A DNA stretch of 64,000 nt. Origin: Eretmocerus hayati. Its lineage: Eukaryota > Arthropoda > Insecta > Hymenoptera > Aphelinidae. The translations under genes were made by a program, and so were the position numbers. Under the pieces are notes generated by a model. The model did not search any database. It was not told the DNA's origin and saw nothing but the letters and a program-made list of their open reading frames with translations. The stretch spans positions 69,000,172 through 69,064,171 of the forward strand of contig CM056744.1 in the NCBI GenBank assembly GCA_029851415.1, read 5' to 3'. Below, in pieces: positions 44,765 to 57,370 of this stretch. Positions within the stretch are counted from its first letter, which is position 1. Every line of letters begins with the position of its first letter.

Positions 44765-45808
44765 CTTGACACTTGTATGTATGACACGAGTGGAAAGTTA
44801 GAATGTTCCGATTGGAAATGAATGACTCGAACGTTAGAACTGTTACTGGAGAGCATAAGAATCCACGCCACGGGGAAAATATGTGCACAGAGCGGTTATC
44901 TGCTTGTCGACGACGGCAGCTGCTGCGTGCGATGGGATTCTCGTACTCTCGCCGTTCTCGTTCAAGAATTTATTCAATAAATTATCAGATTGTTCGCTTC
45001 GTTTCAAGTTCAGGTGGAATGATCAACTGAATAATCGACAAGGTGGTCGTATCTTTGACGTGCGCTCTCTCGGCCTCGCACAGACCGGCCAGTGCCAATC
45101 TCACACACGAATACTCCACTCGATCACACACACACGCTTCGCCATGCCTCGTGCGTATCCGAGGCACGGCTTGGCTCCCGGTACGCGGGCCCGTCTCTCC
45201 GTTGCGATTTGGGTTGACGCGGGAGGACGATGAACTATGTGCACTGCTCTCGTGAGATAGCGTCTCGTAACTCGGCACGCGTCCGTCCGGATGACGAAGT
45301 GGCTGGAACTTTGAGAAAAAACGATGTGTTTCACGCCTGACGTATGTCGATGTACTGTACAGAAAATGGGCCGATGCCCTATTTATATGTAACGCTACGC
45401 ATGCCAATTCGTAACCTGAAGTAACGTTACTAGGCGTAGAAAACCCATCCGGGAACGATGCTGTGCGTTTCAAAAAATATAGACGTAACGCTCAGGTGCA
45501 ACGCTCAGGTGGGTTACTATTCGGTATTTCCTAGTTGAGAACGACGTGCGGCGTTACACGTAACGTGAGAGGGTAACTTACCCTGGCGTTACGAGTTAGT
45601 CAATTGAATGGACTATGGCATCTATCACGTGACTAATTACACATATGGGTATACACGCTGCCTACGAGCTACGAGAACGAAAAATGGATAAAAACCATCA
45701 CAATGTGATTTAGGCTCGATTATCTTGTCGCGAATCACTTTCGATCCAGAATGGAGGAGACCGTACTCATATGTGGTGTTTTAAATATATATAGATACAC
45801 AGATATAA
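44765..45808 (-). repeat. 5' LTR of the minus-strand element
   Basis: Direct repeat of 41135-42180, with the same GTAACG / CGTTAC cluster at 45390-45605. Substitutions are spread along the length, so the insertion is not recent. Confidence 0.8.
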
Positions 45809-46710
45809 AAAAGATACGACAATTTTGCACCAGTGAGGTATTGCGTGATACTCATCCGATCCTATCACTTATATCTATCAGATACTTTAAGATACTCATC
45901 TTCTGGTCTCATGATGAATTGATGAAGTACCTCGTCATACTCATCTGATCCCATGTTCCATCAATGAGAATCCATACAGTACTCATCCGATCCTGTGACA
46001 TTTTTATGAGATACTATCTGATACTCATCCGATTCTAGGACATAGCAATGACATACTCTCCGATACTCATCGGACCCCACAATCTGACAATACGATACTG
46101 TCCTATACTAATCCAATGATACAAGAGACTAGTGAGATACCATATGATACGATTCCGATAAGCTGCAGACATCTCCCTTGTGTGGCAGCGTGATTATTAC
46201 TGCAGTCTACTACTGATCAGTTTCACCTAACAAAAAATTATATGGGTAGGAACGATCCATCCCTTTATCCGGTTCAAAGAGAGCAGATGAAGCACTATCG
46301 ATGATCCGTACAGAATCTATCCTTGCGATTACTCGGTGTCCAATTTTCTGGAGTACTGTTGCAGCCAGTCCGAGACAACAAGTCTGTTGCATCGCTGTAT
46401 GCTGTACTCCGGTGCTTTCCTGGGCCGAGGGAACTTGTTGTAGGTTTCCTGGCATGTTTGGATGCTCTTGCACAGTTCCTGGAGAAATTCCGTACTCTTG
46501 ACGTTTCAGGAACAGAGGCCAACACTCCTCAAATATGCACTAAGATGGACGAGCAATTCCTGTAAAAATTGAGTCGATTGGAAACACTCAGGCTGTGACT
46601 TGTGCATCAGATGAGTTTCTCCATCAAATAATTTCGTTGAATGTTAGTGAACAGGGAACCAGGGCCTTTGTGTAGAGATGAATATTCATTTTTAGGGACT
46701 CCGAAGGTAA
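45809..46710. other. GATACTCATCCGATC repeat cluster and unassigned frame
   Basis: Between 45850 and 46160 the string gatactcatc(c/t)gatcc recurs about eight times with irregular spacing. A related cluster in the opposite sense is at 58250-58500. From 46200 to 46565 one plus-strand frame is nearly open (one stop) and reads FSGVLLQPVRDNKSVASLYA and LACLDALAQFLEKFRTLDVS. I do not recognise it, and it has no ATG near its start. Confidence 0.3.
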
Positions 46711-46895
46711 TGCAACGTCTGCAATTTTCAGATAATTTAAAAAGTTTTAGGAATAAAAATTTTCAGTCAGCCACTTGTGCAGATGACCATCAGATCAGTC
46801 GTGTAAGTAGAATCATATATTTTGGTGTCGGTAAAACTGATACTAACCCATATATGCTTGCAATTTTGTGTATTAACCACCGTGCACATATATAT
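46711..46895 (+). repeat. Repeat R, copy A, left part
   Basis: Starts at tgcaacgtctgcaattttca and matches 63171-63355 closely, including gtcagccacttgtgcagatg and tatatgcttgcaattttgtg. It is interrupted by element F and resumes at 49782. The function of R is unknown. Confidence 0.8.
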
Positions 46896-49781
46896 GGTCC
46901 ATTTCGGAGCATTTCGACGAATGCCTGCACCAGGGGAGTCTGGAAAAAATCCGCAAAAATTTTTTATTGTCAGTACTATGTTAATATATTACAAAAGAAT
47001 TCCTTTTGGATTCTTTCGAAGGCCCCCGTGGGCCCTACGGCCCATAAAAGGCCTATTTCTGGCCTCCTTTTAGCCTTTCTTGGGAAAATTATAGCTCCGA
47101 CCTGGTTCAATTTCTTCCAACGTTCTTGGGCGCAGTTTTCTCGTCAAGACTAGTACTTTCAAGAGAAAAATTGTCCGAGACCAAAACTTCAGCCTAGCAA
47201 CTTCTGCAAGATATTTACTAAAGGCAGATTTTAGCGATTTTTAGTCCTTCTTCCAAGTGATCTAGCTCCTACTAGACATGTGATAACCGACTTTTGCAGG
47301 TAGTCATTTTGAAGGTCGTAAAAAACCCTACAATTTGACTACCTGCAGAAGTCGATTATCGTACTTTTTATAGAAGCTATAGCCGATACAAGTTGAGCAG
47401 TTCTGTAAAAACGCGAAACTTTGAGCTCAATTTAGAAAAATCACTTTCTTTCTTCCGAGGTCTAACCTATGAGAAAATGATCTCAAAAGCCCCAACTATT
47501 AACCCCAAAAATAATCTGAGTGGGATATTCAATTCTCGATTCTATTCAGCCAATTTAAACACCCTCTTTTGACTTTTTGCTTAAAATGCCAACACAGGCA
47601 TGGCTCGCAAATGCTTCCATCTGAATTGTTGTGCACCAATCTGGGTGGAATTACTCCCCAAAGTATCTCCAAATATGTGTAAGAACTTCCGGAGGCGAGC
47701 CTCAAGCCACAAGCGAGCAGGAAGTTCAATTCATCAGGTCCAAAATGGGCATTATTTCGTCTAATTTCGGGCAGGCGAGCGAGGACTCGATTCCCCGTGT
47801 TTCTGCTTTTAAACGAGACGAGTGGCTAGTCAGGGGGTTCAAACATGTTTTTTCGATTCAAAATGACCATTTAAACACGATGCCGGGGTCAATTCAGCCC
47901 CAGATCATCGTCATTTTGCAGTAGAGGCGCAAAACCTGTTATTACGGAGTTTAACGCCGTTTGAGGGTTGGATGATATCCTAGGCACGAATTGACCCCGG
48001 GATCGTGTTTAAATGGTTATTTTGAGTCGGAAAAACATGTTCGAATCCCCATTCCAGCCACTGATCTCATTTGTGATCAGAAACACGGGGAATTGAGCCC
48101 TCGCTTGCCTGCCCGAAATTGGACCAAATAATGCACATTTTGGACCTGGGGGGTTATCGTAAATGAGTAGGTACGCGCTGGCGCGTTTTGAGCGCAAAAC
48201 CCAGCGTGTAGCTCGGCGTGTAACCAGCGCGAACGATGCGACGTCTGCACTTGAACTCAGATGAGTATATTTTGGATGAGCGAAATATTCTTTTTCAGCG
48301 CAGAATAGCTTATCCACGAGGACTTGCAAGGACACACCATCGCTACGAACGATTACGTTGATTCATCAACGAACTGCAGATGGCGACGAATTTTATTGGT
48401 ATACCGAGAATACACGCGAATGCGCGGTGATGATCTTTGTGCAAGTTGATCTTCAAAATCAGTAAATGCGATTGCAGTAACGCTCTGTTCCTCCAAAAAT
48501 CGTCTACTAGATTCACCCACAAGGTCGATTGGATGGTGATAAATCTTTATCAGCCGAATTTTACAGCCCGTGGTATGTTCATAGGCTTTCTCAAGCTTTT
48601 GCTTCATAAGACGATCACTTATTGCCAATGCACTTTGCGAATACACGCCGGCTATAGGACTCACGGCTGTGCTTGTTATGGGTTGACTCACTATTCTAGT
48701 TGCAACACTACATCATCATGATTCTCGTCGATATATTGATTTGCGTCAGCCAATCGCGAGTCCCTCTCGTGAATCTTATTTTGCACTTGGAACTTGATTT
48801 TGAAAGAGATCCTGATAATTCGATACATACTTTTTCGTACACATTGCAGACGACGCATCATTCACGCTGGCTACACGCCGAGCTACACGCTGTCTCCGCG
48901 CTCGGTACGCGCTCAGTGTGTAGCGCGAATTTAAGATAACCCCCCTTATGGATTGAACCTCCAGCTCGCTTCTGGCTTGAGGCTTGCCTCCGGAAGTTCT
49001 TACACATATTTTGAGATACTTTGGGGAGTATTCCACCCAGATTGGTGCACAACAACTCAGATGGAAGCAAATGCGAGCCATGCCTTTGTTGGCATTTCAA
49101 GCAAAAAGTCAAAAGAGGGTGTTTTGAATTGGCCGAATAAAATCGAAAGTTGAATATTCCACTCAGATTATTCTTGAGGTTGATAGTTGGGGCTTTTGAG
49201 AACATTTTCTCATAGGTTAGACCTCGAAAAGAGTGATTTATTTAAATTGAACTCAAAGTTTCGCGTTTTTACAAAACTGCTCAACTTGTATCGGCTATAG
49301 CTCCTATAAAAATTACGATAATCGACTTCTGCAGGTAGTCAAATTGTAGGTTTTTTTGAGACCTTCAAAATGATTACCTGCAAAAGTCGATTATCACATG
49401 TCTAGTAGGAGCTAGATCGCTTGGAAGAAGGCCTAGTAATTGCTAAAATTTGCCTTTAGTAAATAGCTTGCAGAAGTTGCTAGGCTGAATTTTTGGTCTC
49501 GGACAATTCTTTTCTTGACAGTACTAGTCTTGACAAAAAAAATGCGCCCAAGTACGTTGAAAATAATTGAACCAGGTCGGAGCTATGATTTCCTCGAGAT
49601 AGGCTAAAAAGGGGCCAAAAAAAGGCCTTTCATGGGCCCTAGAGCCCACGGCAGCCTTCGAAAAAATCCAAAAAAAATTTTTTTGTGCTATATTAACATA
49701 GTAATAACAGAAAAAAATTTTTGCGGATTTCTTTCAGACTCCCCTGGTGCAGGCATTCGTCCAAATGCTCCGAAATTGCCC
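46896..49781. mobile_element. Family F foldback element inserted in repeat R
   Basis: Inverted ends (GGTCCATTTCGGAGCATTTC and GGGCAATTTCGGAGCATTTG) continue as arms of more than 1 kb (46896-47940; 47985-49781 without its own insertion). Flanks are ATAT on both sides. The uninterrupted R copy at 63340-63365 has an (AT)n run at this position and serves as an empty site. No transposase. A related diverged copy lies at 1-2095. Confidence 0.8.
48148..48945. mobile_element. 798-bp element N nested in the right arm of F
   Basis: Ends GGGGGGTTATCGTAAAT and, reversed, GGGGGGTTATCTTAAAT form inverted repeats of about 110 bp with gcgtgtagctcggcgtgta inside. The left arm of F shows the empty site (ggacct to gatgaattgaac). 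A minus-strand frame (48353-48691, 112 codons) may be a transposase piece, but I see no known motif. The target duplication is unclear (possibly CT). Confidence 0.65.
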
Positions 49782-50436
49782 ATATGCACGTTAAATCGAT
49801 TACATCGCATCGCTCGTCATAACATATATATAAAGCCGATATAGATCCATACCCTTTCCAATCGATTCTTCATCGATTCACTTATACTATAATTCAACCA
49901 ATCGATCCCGATATTCGGAAAAATATTTGCATGTAATGGTAATTACACGTGTCTATATCGACGCAGGGTCCAAGCCGCCGAAAAGTGCCTCGAAAAGGGG
50001 CTCTGGCCGTCCGAGGGTATATGAATCGCTGCACGAGCAATGCTCGCTCTCTTGCTCCTGGAAAGCCAAAGTGGCAACACTTCCAAAAATCCAGATACCC
50101 ACGAACCAGCAGGTCTCCCCGAGACAAAAGTAAGGCGTCGCCCGGATGCGATATCTTATTAGAGTATAGAAATTCCACCATAAGGCATCCTCGAGATGTA
50201 TTTGGAATGGGATAGGCAACAATCGCGGCCCCGGTTTGAATGAACCTGCTCAGACAGGCACGAATTACTCGGGCATTGAATTAGCTCACGTTGGCTCATA
50301 AAATACAGAATCCAGGCACACTGCCAAGCGTGAGTTGGTCGTCTCTTTACCCAGGATGAGCAATTGACTCACGACCGACCAGCATCACCCAGTGCTCATG
50401 GATCGCGTAGGTTTTCACAAATAGGAATTTTTGTCG
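49782..50436 (+). repeat. Repeat R, copy A, right part
   Basis: Matches 63366-64000 (acatatatataaagccgata, ccaatcgatcccgatattcg, gtcgacgcagg-type blocks and accgaccagcat). The end of the similarity lies at or beyond 50436 because copy B runs off the window. Confidence 0.8.
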
Positions 50437-52290
50437 CGTCCGCGCCAGAAAATCAGCTCTTCACAATCCAAATCTGTGCGATGAGCCGAAAACTACGCGT
50501 ATCCGAGTCTTTGCGGTGGTCCAAACTCCGACATATTGAAATCTATTACACACAAGTTCAGTAGGAAATTTAGTAGAAAACAGATCACACTGGTTATATG
50601 TTACAGATAGACGAAGCAGTGAATATACAAATATTGCCTATAAAAATGTATAGAATAATGAAATCATCAATATATGAACAATTGCTATCATTTTCTATGT
50701 ACACGGTTGAGACTGTGGTCTGAAATATAGTTAGAATCATTAATGATCAAGTTAATTGAACGACAATCTTTCCATGAGAAATCATCCTAATAATTATCTT
50801 CCCCAATATTATTCTGAATATTTTCAGGTCCTCCCTTTTAAAATCAAAGTTCTTGCATGATTGTCACTTGGATAGACACAATATCGATTAGAAAGCAGTG
50901 TTGGATCGATAGATTTCAATTATATATTCGAGGTATCACGATATCCTGCATGCATATTTTGAAGAGAGAATTTTCATAAAATTAACGTTCAATCAGGCAC
51001 ATGCATGGGTAAGCCGATTTTTCTGGGCTATATTATCGTTCGTCCATGTAATATGATCCAGTAGCTTCAATTTGAGTACACATACATATAGCCATAGCAA
51101 AAATTGCCTGTGTACCAGCGTGCCCATCGATTGAAACGTAGAAATACGAAAATCCGATATATTACGCTTATGAGCTTGTCTTGCTTATATAAAACGATAT
51201 ATTCATGCTTGAAATAATTTCCTTTGAATAACATGTGGCAATAGCATGCCCTTTTGGTTAATATGATTGGAGTGCAGATTTTCCCAGCAGCCGCATCCCC
51301 GATTCATCGATCGGAAATACGAGGTGTTCGATCGATCCGAGTAAGACGTAAGTAGCTGTTCCAGAAGAAGCAGTGTAGCAGAGCGGTATTATATAGTTGC
51401 AAATGGTAAGCTATGCAACTCGTTTGCTTGGTGAATTATCAGTTGTATAAGTATAACAATATCCCAACCTCGCAGTGTATAAGGTCATTGTGACAAAGAT
51501 CGTTAAACAGCATAACCTGTCATATGCACTGCAGTCTTGACATTTGCCACAGTCTAAGTTACTCATTGGATTCCTTATTTCGAATGTGAAACTCGTAGTG
51601 CTTGGATTTCATTCTCAACTTCATAGTATTTGGATTTGGTAAACATTTGCCGTTGATTTGTCTTCGCATGACAACTCAGATGGTTGGGAGGTACAGGTTA
51701 TTACTGTTAGATCTTGGATTAAACTCAGGTAGATGACGCTTCTTACAAATCCGAATTGCAGGTCATTATTGTGGTCCACAAGTCACTGTCCCTCATAGGG
51801 TGCAAGAGTATATTTGTATCATATGCGTTGCTTTGTCCAACTCCTGCTTACTTATGCCGCAAACTTAATCCTTACTCACCCAAATTAGAATCAAAGAGAT
51901 TCATTAATTCATTCTATTTTATATTTCCAATTTACGGGCTAAAGCCCTCAAAAGATCACACAATATGCATAGGGCGTGGTGCACTAATATGTACATACTA
52001 GAAATGATGAATACACCAGGATTAAATACCAGGATTATCTACAACGTGATTGATAACAATTGAATATCTATCGAGAGATAGAACCTGCTCCGTCATTAGA
52101 CCAGGGCATAATGGATCCATCTGTGAATCTGATGTGAATACTTGATGATTGAACAACAACTATTCGGAGGGGATGTGAATGGAATTTGAGAACTGTCTGA
52201 TCCTGATGTGCATGTGTGTTGAACTTGAACGATATCTCACTTTTAAAGTGAGGCTCGGGAAGATTCTATGGCTCAAGCTATAGGTGAGAT
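50437..52290. other. AT-rich stretch, nothing recognised
   Basis: I see no credible coding region, repeat pair or element end. The longest frame (51756-52001) shows no motif. It could hold unique host DNA. Confidence 0.4.
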
Positions 52291-52535
52291 TGTCCCGTAT
52301 TCACACCAGCTGCTTGAGCTGTGCATATGTGTATGTAAGTGTGCATCCCTGCATAGCGCTGCCACCGCCGTATGATCTCGCATGCCCATATGTAAGCGCG
52401 CCTTGAGAGAGCAGAACGTACTATACCACCTTATAAGTAAGAGCCCTCATCCTATAGTCTTGTACTCCAAAGTTGTAGTTACAAATAAATACTTGTATAG
52501 TGAAATTGCGTGCTATGATCATTCAGTACACAACA
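52291..52535 (+). repeat. 5' LTR (245 bp)
   Basis: Starts tgtcccgtattcac and ends tacacaaca. Contains aaataaat as a probable polyadenylation signal near 52485. It is followed by attgacgacgaggatgaa, a sequence often seen as primer binding site in Gypsy elements. Confidence 0.85.
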
Positions 52536-52681
52536 ATTGACGACGAGGATGAAAAGTAACAAAAAGTGAGAACTTATAGCGTGAGAAAAGTTCTCCAAGA
52601 GCCGTCCGGAAAAGACAAAGGTTGATATATGTCCCGACCGCGTGCACCACGCTAAGGGGGGAGGGGATCTGAAGAAAGCAA

Positions 52682-53830
52682 ATGTCATCTGGACCGTCAT
52701 CATTAGAATCGTTGAAGAATTCAGGTGATCTCGGAAATACTATTGTTGACCTCGACGACTCTCCTAAAGCAATTAACGAAGAACAATCAACCACCTCGAC
52801 ACGTGCAGCGGCCGTAGCAAGTGCGAGTGCGGGTGAGACAGACAATAAGGAGAGCGCGAGCGAGATAGAAGGTGCAGAAAGAGTGATTCAGGAAACAGCA
52901 AACAGTACCAACATGGCGGCCAAAGCATATATAAGACACATGAATGAATTTGACTCATCAACTGACGACTGGTCCTCGTGGCAGGAGAGACTAGAGCAGT
53001 ACTTCGAGGTGAATGAGATAACCGAGAAGAAAGTAGCGTCCCTTCAATTGCTGATAGGCAGCAAGGGATACGCGTTGATGAAAGAGTTATGTGTTCCAGA
53101 TGAACCAGAGAAATTGGATTACAAAACGCTAACAGGGAAAATGTCAGAAAATCTTGAGCCAAATCTAAATTTACTTGGAGAGCTATATAAGTTCAAACAC
53201 TGCCGACAAGAGAAAGGAGGAACAGTGGAAGCCTTCATTGCAAAATTGAAAAAAGAAGCCATGCACTGCAAATTTGGACAGAACATCAAAGAAAATCTTC
53301 GTGACCAACTGGTCTATGGTATTGCGGATAAAGTTACAAGAACGAAATTCTTATCACAAGCTGATAAACCAACATACGACGAAGCAATTCAAATTGCACT
53401 TGCTCAAGAGACTGCCAACGGAAATGCAGATTCGATGGGAGAAACAGCAACACAGCCGACGCCAGTAAACGCGATCAAGAATCATCGCAGCGAAAACTCA
53501 ACGTTCAACAAGAAGAGTGGTAAGGATCGGTGTAACTGTTGCGGTTATACCATCCATAAATCAGGAGACTGTCGATATAAGGATTATGCGTGTAGAAAAT
53601 GCACTGAACAAGGTCATATGCAATGGGTCTGCAGAAGTAAAGGTGAGCAAAAAAGTGATAAGAATGAGAAAAAAGGCAATAATAGTAGAAATGGCAATCG
53701 CGATCGTAAACGTTCAAATCACTCTGATAGGCAAAATTATGTAGATGATGTAGAATCAGATGAGGACGATTTGAGTGAAGAATTCGAAAATCTTTATTTT
53801 GTTGAAGAAGTGAAAAAGTCTATTCATTGA
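52682..53830 (+). CDS. Gag of the Mag-like Gypsy
   Basis: The 382-codon frame is uninterrupted, starting at the ATG at 52682 about 150 bp after the LTR. An acidic S/E-rich N-terminus (to about residue 75) precedes a gag core with AYIRHMNEFDSSTDDWSSWQ, LEQYFEVNEI and a helix-rich middle (GGTVEAFIAKLKKEAMHC). Two zinc knuckles of form CX2CX4HX4C lie at residues 284-297 (CNCCGYTIHKSGDC) and 304-317 (CRKCTEQGHMQWVC). The C-terminus is basic and then acidic. Gag packages the RNA into particles. It is the only intact frame of this element. Confidence 0.85.
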   Translation: MSSGPSSLESLKNSGDLGNTIVDLDDSPKAINEEQSTTSTRAAAVASASAGETDNKESASEIEGAERVIQETANSTNMAAKAYIRHMNEFDSSTDDWSSWQERLEQYFEVNEITEKKVASLQLLIGSKGYALMKELCVPDEPEKLDYKTLTGKMSENLEPNLNLLGELYKFKHCRQEKGGTVEAFIAKLKKEAMHCKFGQNIKENLRDQLVYGIADKVTRTKFLSQADKPTYDEAIQIALAQETANGNADSMGETATQPTPVNAIKNHRSENSTFNKKSGKDRCNCCGYTIHKSGDCRYKDYACRKCTEQGHMQWVCRSKGEQKSDKNEKKGNNSRNGNRDRKRSNHSDRQNYVDDVESDEDDLSEEFENLYFVEEVKKSIH

Positions 53831-55626
53831 ACGCGGTTAAACCGGTTTATTTGAAAGTCAGAGTCCAAGACTCGTAGATAGAATTCGAGGTTGACACTGG
53901 ATTACCCATTACAGCGATTTCTCTCGACTATTCTCGAAGCAGAAGAGAGTTACGTAGTTTGGAAATAGTAAAAACGGGAAGACAGTTCACGAACTACACA
54001 GATGCTTGAATGATTCCAGTCGGGAAAGTAAGCGTAACTGCAAAATGTCTTGATAAGATGAGAAAATTAGAACTCTTCATTATGCCAGGAAGAGGTTTAC
54101 CTCTTATTGGAAGAGAGTGGTTAGAGAGTTTCGAAATTTTGGACGAATTTCAAAAGACAATTGATTCAATCAGTGAAAGAATAAATGCAATTAACAGTCA
54201 GCAAAGAGATAGTAATTATCCAAAAATTATGGAAAAGTATGAAGAAGTTTTTAGTGACAAACCAGGGAAATATATCCAGAGAAAGATAAAGTTGAAATTG
54301 AAAATGTGATGCCAAACCAGTTTTTTTCAAACCTCGACCAGTGCCTTATGCACTGAAATCAAAAATAGAAAGAGAAATAGATAGACTAGTGGGAATAAAG
54401 TCACTGATCCAGTAAAATTTAGTGAGTGGGGTACTCCCATTGTGCCAATTTTGAAAGAGGATGGAGAAGTCAGAATATGTGAGGACTTTACAGTCACTGT
54501 CAACCTCCAGCTGATAATGAATAGACATCCAATCCCTAGAGTCCAAGACTTGATGGCATCAATCCAACGGGGAAAAGTATTTACAAAATTAGATTTGCTC
54601 CACGCATATCAACAATTTCCAATAGATGAGGATTCGCAGGAGTGCTTAACAAAGGATTATTCAAAGTAGCAGTCTCATTTGATGGAATAGCATCAGCTCC
54701 TGGAGGTTACCAGGGTGGAATAGAGTCAATTTTGAGAGGCATAGAAGGTGTCCTCATATTTTTCGATGATATATTCGTTTTTTGGTGAAACAGTTGAGAA
54801 ACATGACATCACCCTCGAGGAAGTCTTCAGAAGATTCCAAGAATGTGGGCTAACTTTGAAGAAAAGGAAGTGTAAGTTTGCAGAGGATAAAGTGGATTTT
54901 TTAGGTTATACAATAGATTCAGACGGTTTACATGCTTGCAATGAGGAAATTGATGCAATTACAAAAGTAGAGGCTCCAAAGGATGTTAAAGGATTACAAA
55001 TGTTTTTGGGAATGATCAATCATTGTTCAAAGTTTATTAAAAACTTTGCCTCCATAATGAGTCCACTTTACAAACTGTTGAGGAAGGATTTAATATGGAA
55101 ATGGACAAATGAATATGAAAAGGCATTCAAAAATACTAGAGAGACGTTAGTTTCACATGAAGTTTTAGTACATTATGACACAAAATTGCCAGTAAAAATT
55201 ACTTGTGATGCTTCACCATTTGGAATTGGAGCAGTCATTTCACATATTATGCCAGATAAAAGTGTCCGACCTTTTGCTTTTGCTTCAAGAACACTCAAAG
55301 TAGCAGAGAGATCATACTCTCAATTGGATGAAGAAGCCCTGAGTTTAATTTTTGGAGTGAAAACTTTCCATCAATTCATTTATGGCAGACATGTTATCCT
55401 AGAAACAGATCACAAGCCTCTAATTTATATCTTTGGAGATAAGAAAGGTCTCCCCTCAATGGCAGCTAATAGAGTTCAGCGTTGGGGTGTATTTTTCAGT
55501 GGATATGATTATGAAATTAATTATATCAAAGGATCAACCAATACAAGTGCAGATTCTTTATTTCGTTTTTTCATTGAGAATGTTAACAATATTGTTGAAG
55601 AATACACATATTTAAATTATGTGTCA

Positions 55627-55824
55627 GAAAATTTAAATACCTTGTCAATAGAACTTGTTGAACAAGGAACAGACAAAGATCCAATTCTAAGTTCAGTGAA
55701 AAATTTCATGAAATATGGGTGGCCAGAAAATTTAAATACCTTGTCAATAGAACTTGTTGAACAAGAAACAGACAAAGATCTATTTCTAAGTTCAGTGAAA
55801 AATTTCATGAAATATGGGTGGCCC
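55627..55824 (+). repeat. 99-bp in-frame tandem duplication in pol
   Basis: 55627-55725 and 55726-55824 are two copies with few differences (each encodes ENLNTLSIELVEQ ... FMKYGWP, 33 codons). It keeps the frame and lies in the linker between RNase H and integrase. Confidence 0.9.
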
Positions 55825-55861
55825 AAACAAGTTCCAGATATACTGTTACCTTTTCGATACA

Positions 55862-56030
55862 CTGTGCGTAAAAGTGCACTTCGCGCACAGTTTGTCGACT
55901 TTTACTCACAGTTTATCTAAAAGTATAGTTAGATAAACGGCCGTGAAATCTGTTATTCGCATCCTCGTGATGATTCCGACCCTCGCCTGCGGCTCGGGCC
56001 GGAAACTCATCACTCGGACGCGAATAAAAC
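55862..56030. mobile_element. Short GCG-rich insertion in pol
   Basis: About 170 bp without Gypsy similarity separate LLPF from the following FKRRGRELTLEN. It contains gtgcacttcgcgcacag and ccgaccctcgcc-gcggctcggg, shared with 2510-2610 of the GCG-rich repeat. No inverted ends or duplication are clear. Confidence 0.6.
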
Positions 56031-57370
56031 GTTTCAAGCCCTTGTATCGAAATGTACTATTCAAGAGACGTGGAAGAGAATTGACACTTGAAAATGATTG
56101 TATAATGTTAGGTCACAGATTAGTAATCCCACTAACATTACAGAATGATCTTTTGAAAGAACTACACATGGCCCATATGAGAGTTGTGAAAATGAAAGCA
56201 CTTGCTCGCTCATACATTTGGTGGCCAAAATTGGATGATCAAATAGAAAATCATTGCAAACCTTGTAACTTATGTTTTACACATGCAAGCAATCCACCAA
56301 GATCTTCATTGAATGTATGGAGTTGGCCCGAGGGACCTAACAGCAAATTACATGCTGACTTTTGTGGTCCCATTGATGGTAAAATGTACCTCATAATAAT
56401 AGATGCTTATTCTGAGTGGATAGAGATTAGAGGAATGAAGGACATAACTACAGAAAGTACAATAGAGGTATTCAGAGAATACTTTGCATGATGGGGCTTG
56501 CCTCTTGTATTGATAACTGATAATGGACCAAGCTTTTGCTCAGCCGAGTTTCAGAAATTCATGTCCGAAATGGCATTCCACATTATAGGACAGCTCCATA
56601 TCACCCAGCTTCAAATGATCTTGCTGAGAATGCAGTCAAGACATTCAAGTCAAAATTCAAGCTCCTATTACAAGAATGTAAGAACCGTAGAGAAGCACTG
56701 GCCAAATATTTATTTCATTACAGATCTACGCCTCACTGTACTACTGGAGTGAGTCCATCAGAGTTGCAAGTAGGTAGGAAGTTTAGAAATAGATTTGATT
56801 TATTCAAGGCTCAAGTTAAAGATAGAGTTGAGAAAAAACGAAGTGACACAGAAAAATATTTCAGAGGCAATGGGAACATAAGCTTTGACCAAAATGAAGT
56901 TGTTATGACAAGAGATTATTCCACTGGAAACTGGAAACAAGCAAAAATAATTGATAAACACAGTCCTGTAACCTACACTGTTTGTACTGATGATAATAGA
57001 GTGTGGAGAAGACATACTGATCAAATTAGATCTTGTAACTTGGAACTGAATGAAATTGAAGCTAATCGAGTGCCTTCGAATACCAAATCAAGCCATCCAA
57101 AAAGTCACACTTCTGTAATAGAGCCTGATTCTAATAACACAAATATAACTCAAAGCACAGTCAATGTAACTCCTCCAGTGGATCCCAACATTCCTAATTC
57201 ACCCAAAAATCATAACAGTAAAAGTAACGTGGAATCACTCCCAAAGGATAAACCCATTGAACAGATTCATGTTCCTTTGAGAAGATCCACTAGACAAGTC
57301 AAATCAAGGCAATTATACAATGTGTAATAGAAATATCAAAATAGAGATGTCAAAGCTATGGGTGGAGGAA

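Larger units (their letters stand above)
41135..45808 (-). mobile_element. Minus-strand LTR element with long LTRs and gag-only interior
   Basis: Two direct repeats of about 1.04 kb (41135-42180 and 44765-45808) bound a 2.58-kb interior. On the minus strand the upstream LTR ends in AAGTGTCA(AG) and is followed by TGGTGCCCAACTAGAGGC (44764-44747), a primer-binding-site-like sequence, which sets the orientation. The interior has only broken gag-like frames and no reverse transcriptase, so the element depended on others or was reduced. Confidence 0.75.
53831..57327 (+). pseudogene. Broken pol of the Mag-like Gypsy
   Basis: Protease: EVDTGLP near 53888, just after an in-frame TAG. Reverse transcriptase: GTPIVPILKEDGEVRICEDF, FTKLDLLHAYQQF, and FFDDIFV as the YxDD site near 54758. 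RNase H: ITCDASPFGIGAV, FASRTLKVAERSYSQLDEEA and TDHKPL (55200-55420). Integrase: HMAHMRVVKMKALARSYIWW with CKPC/LC (HHCC), HADFCGP, ITDNGP and DLAENAVK. Stops or frame changes occur near 53876, 54009, 54309, 54669, 56490 and 56600. A 99-bp tandem duplication (55627-55824) and a 170-bp insertion (55862-56030) separate RNase H from integrase. Confidence 0.85.

Noticed and set aside
48353..48691. 112-codon ORF as a known transposase
   Set aside because: It lies in element N but shows no recognisable catalytic or DNA-binding motif, so I leave it unnamed.
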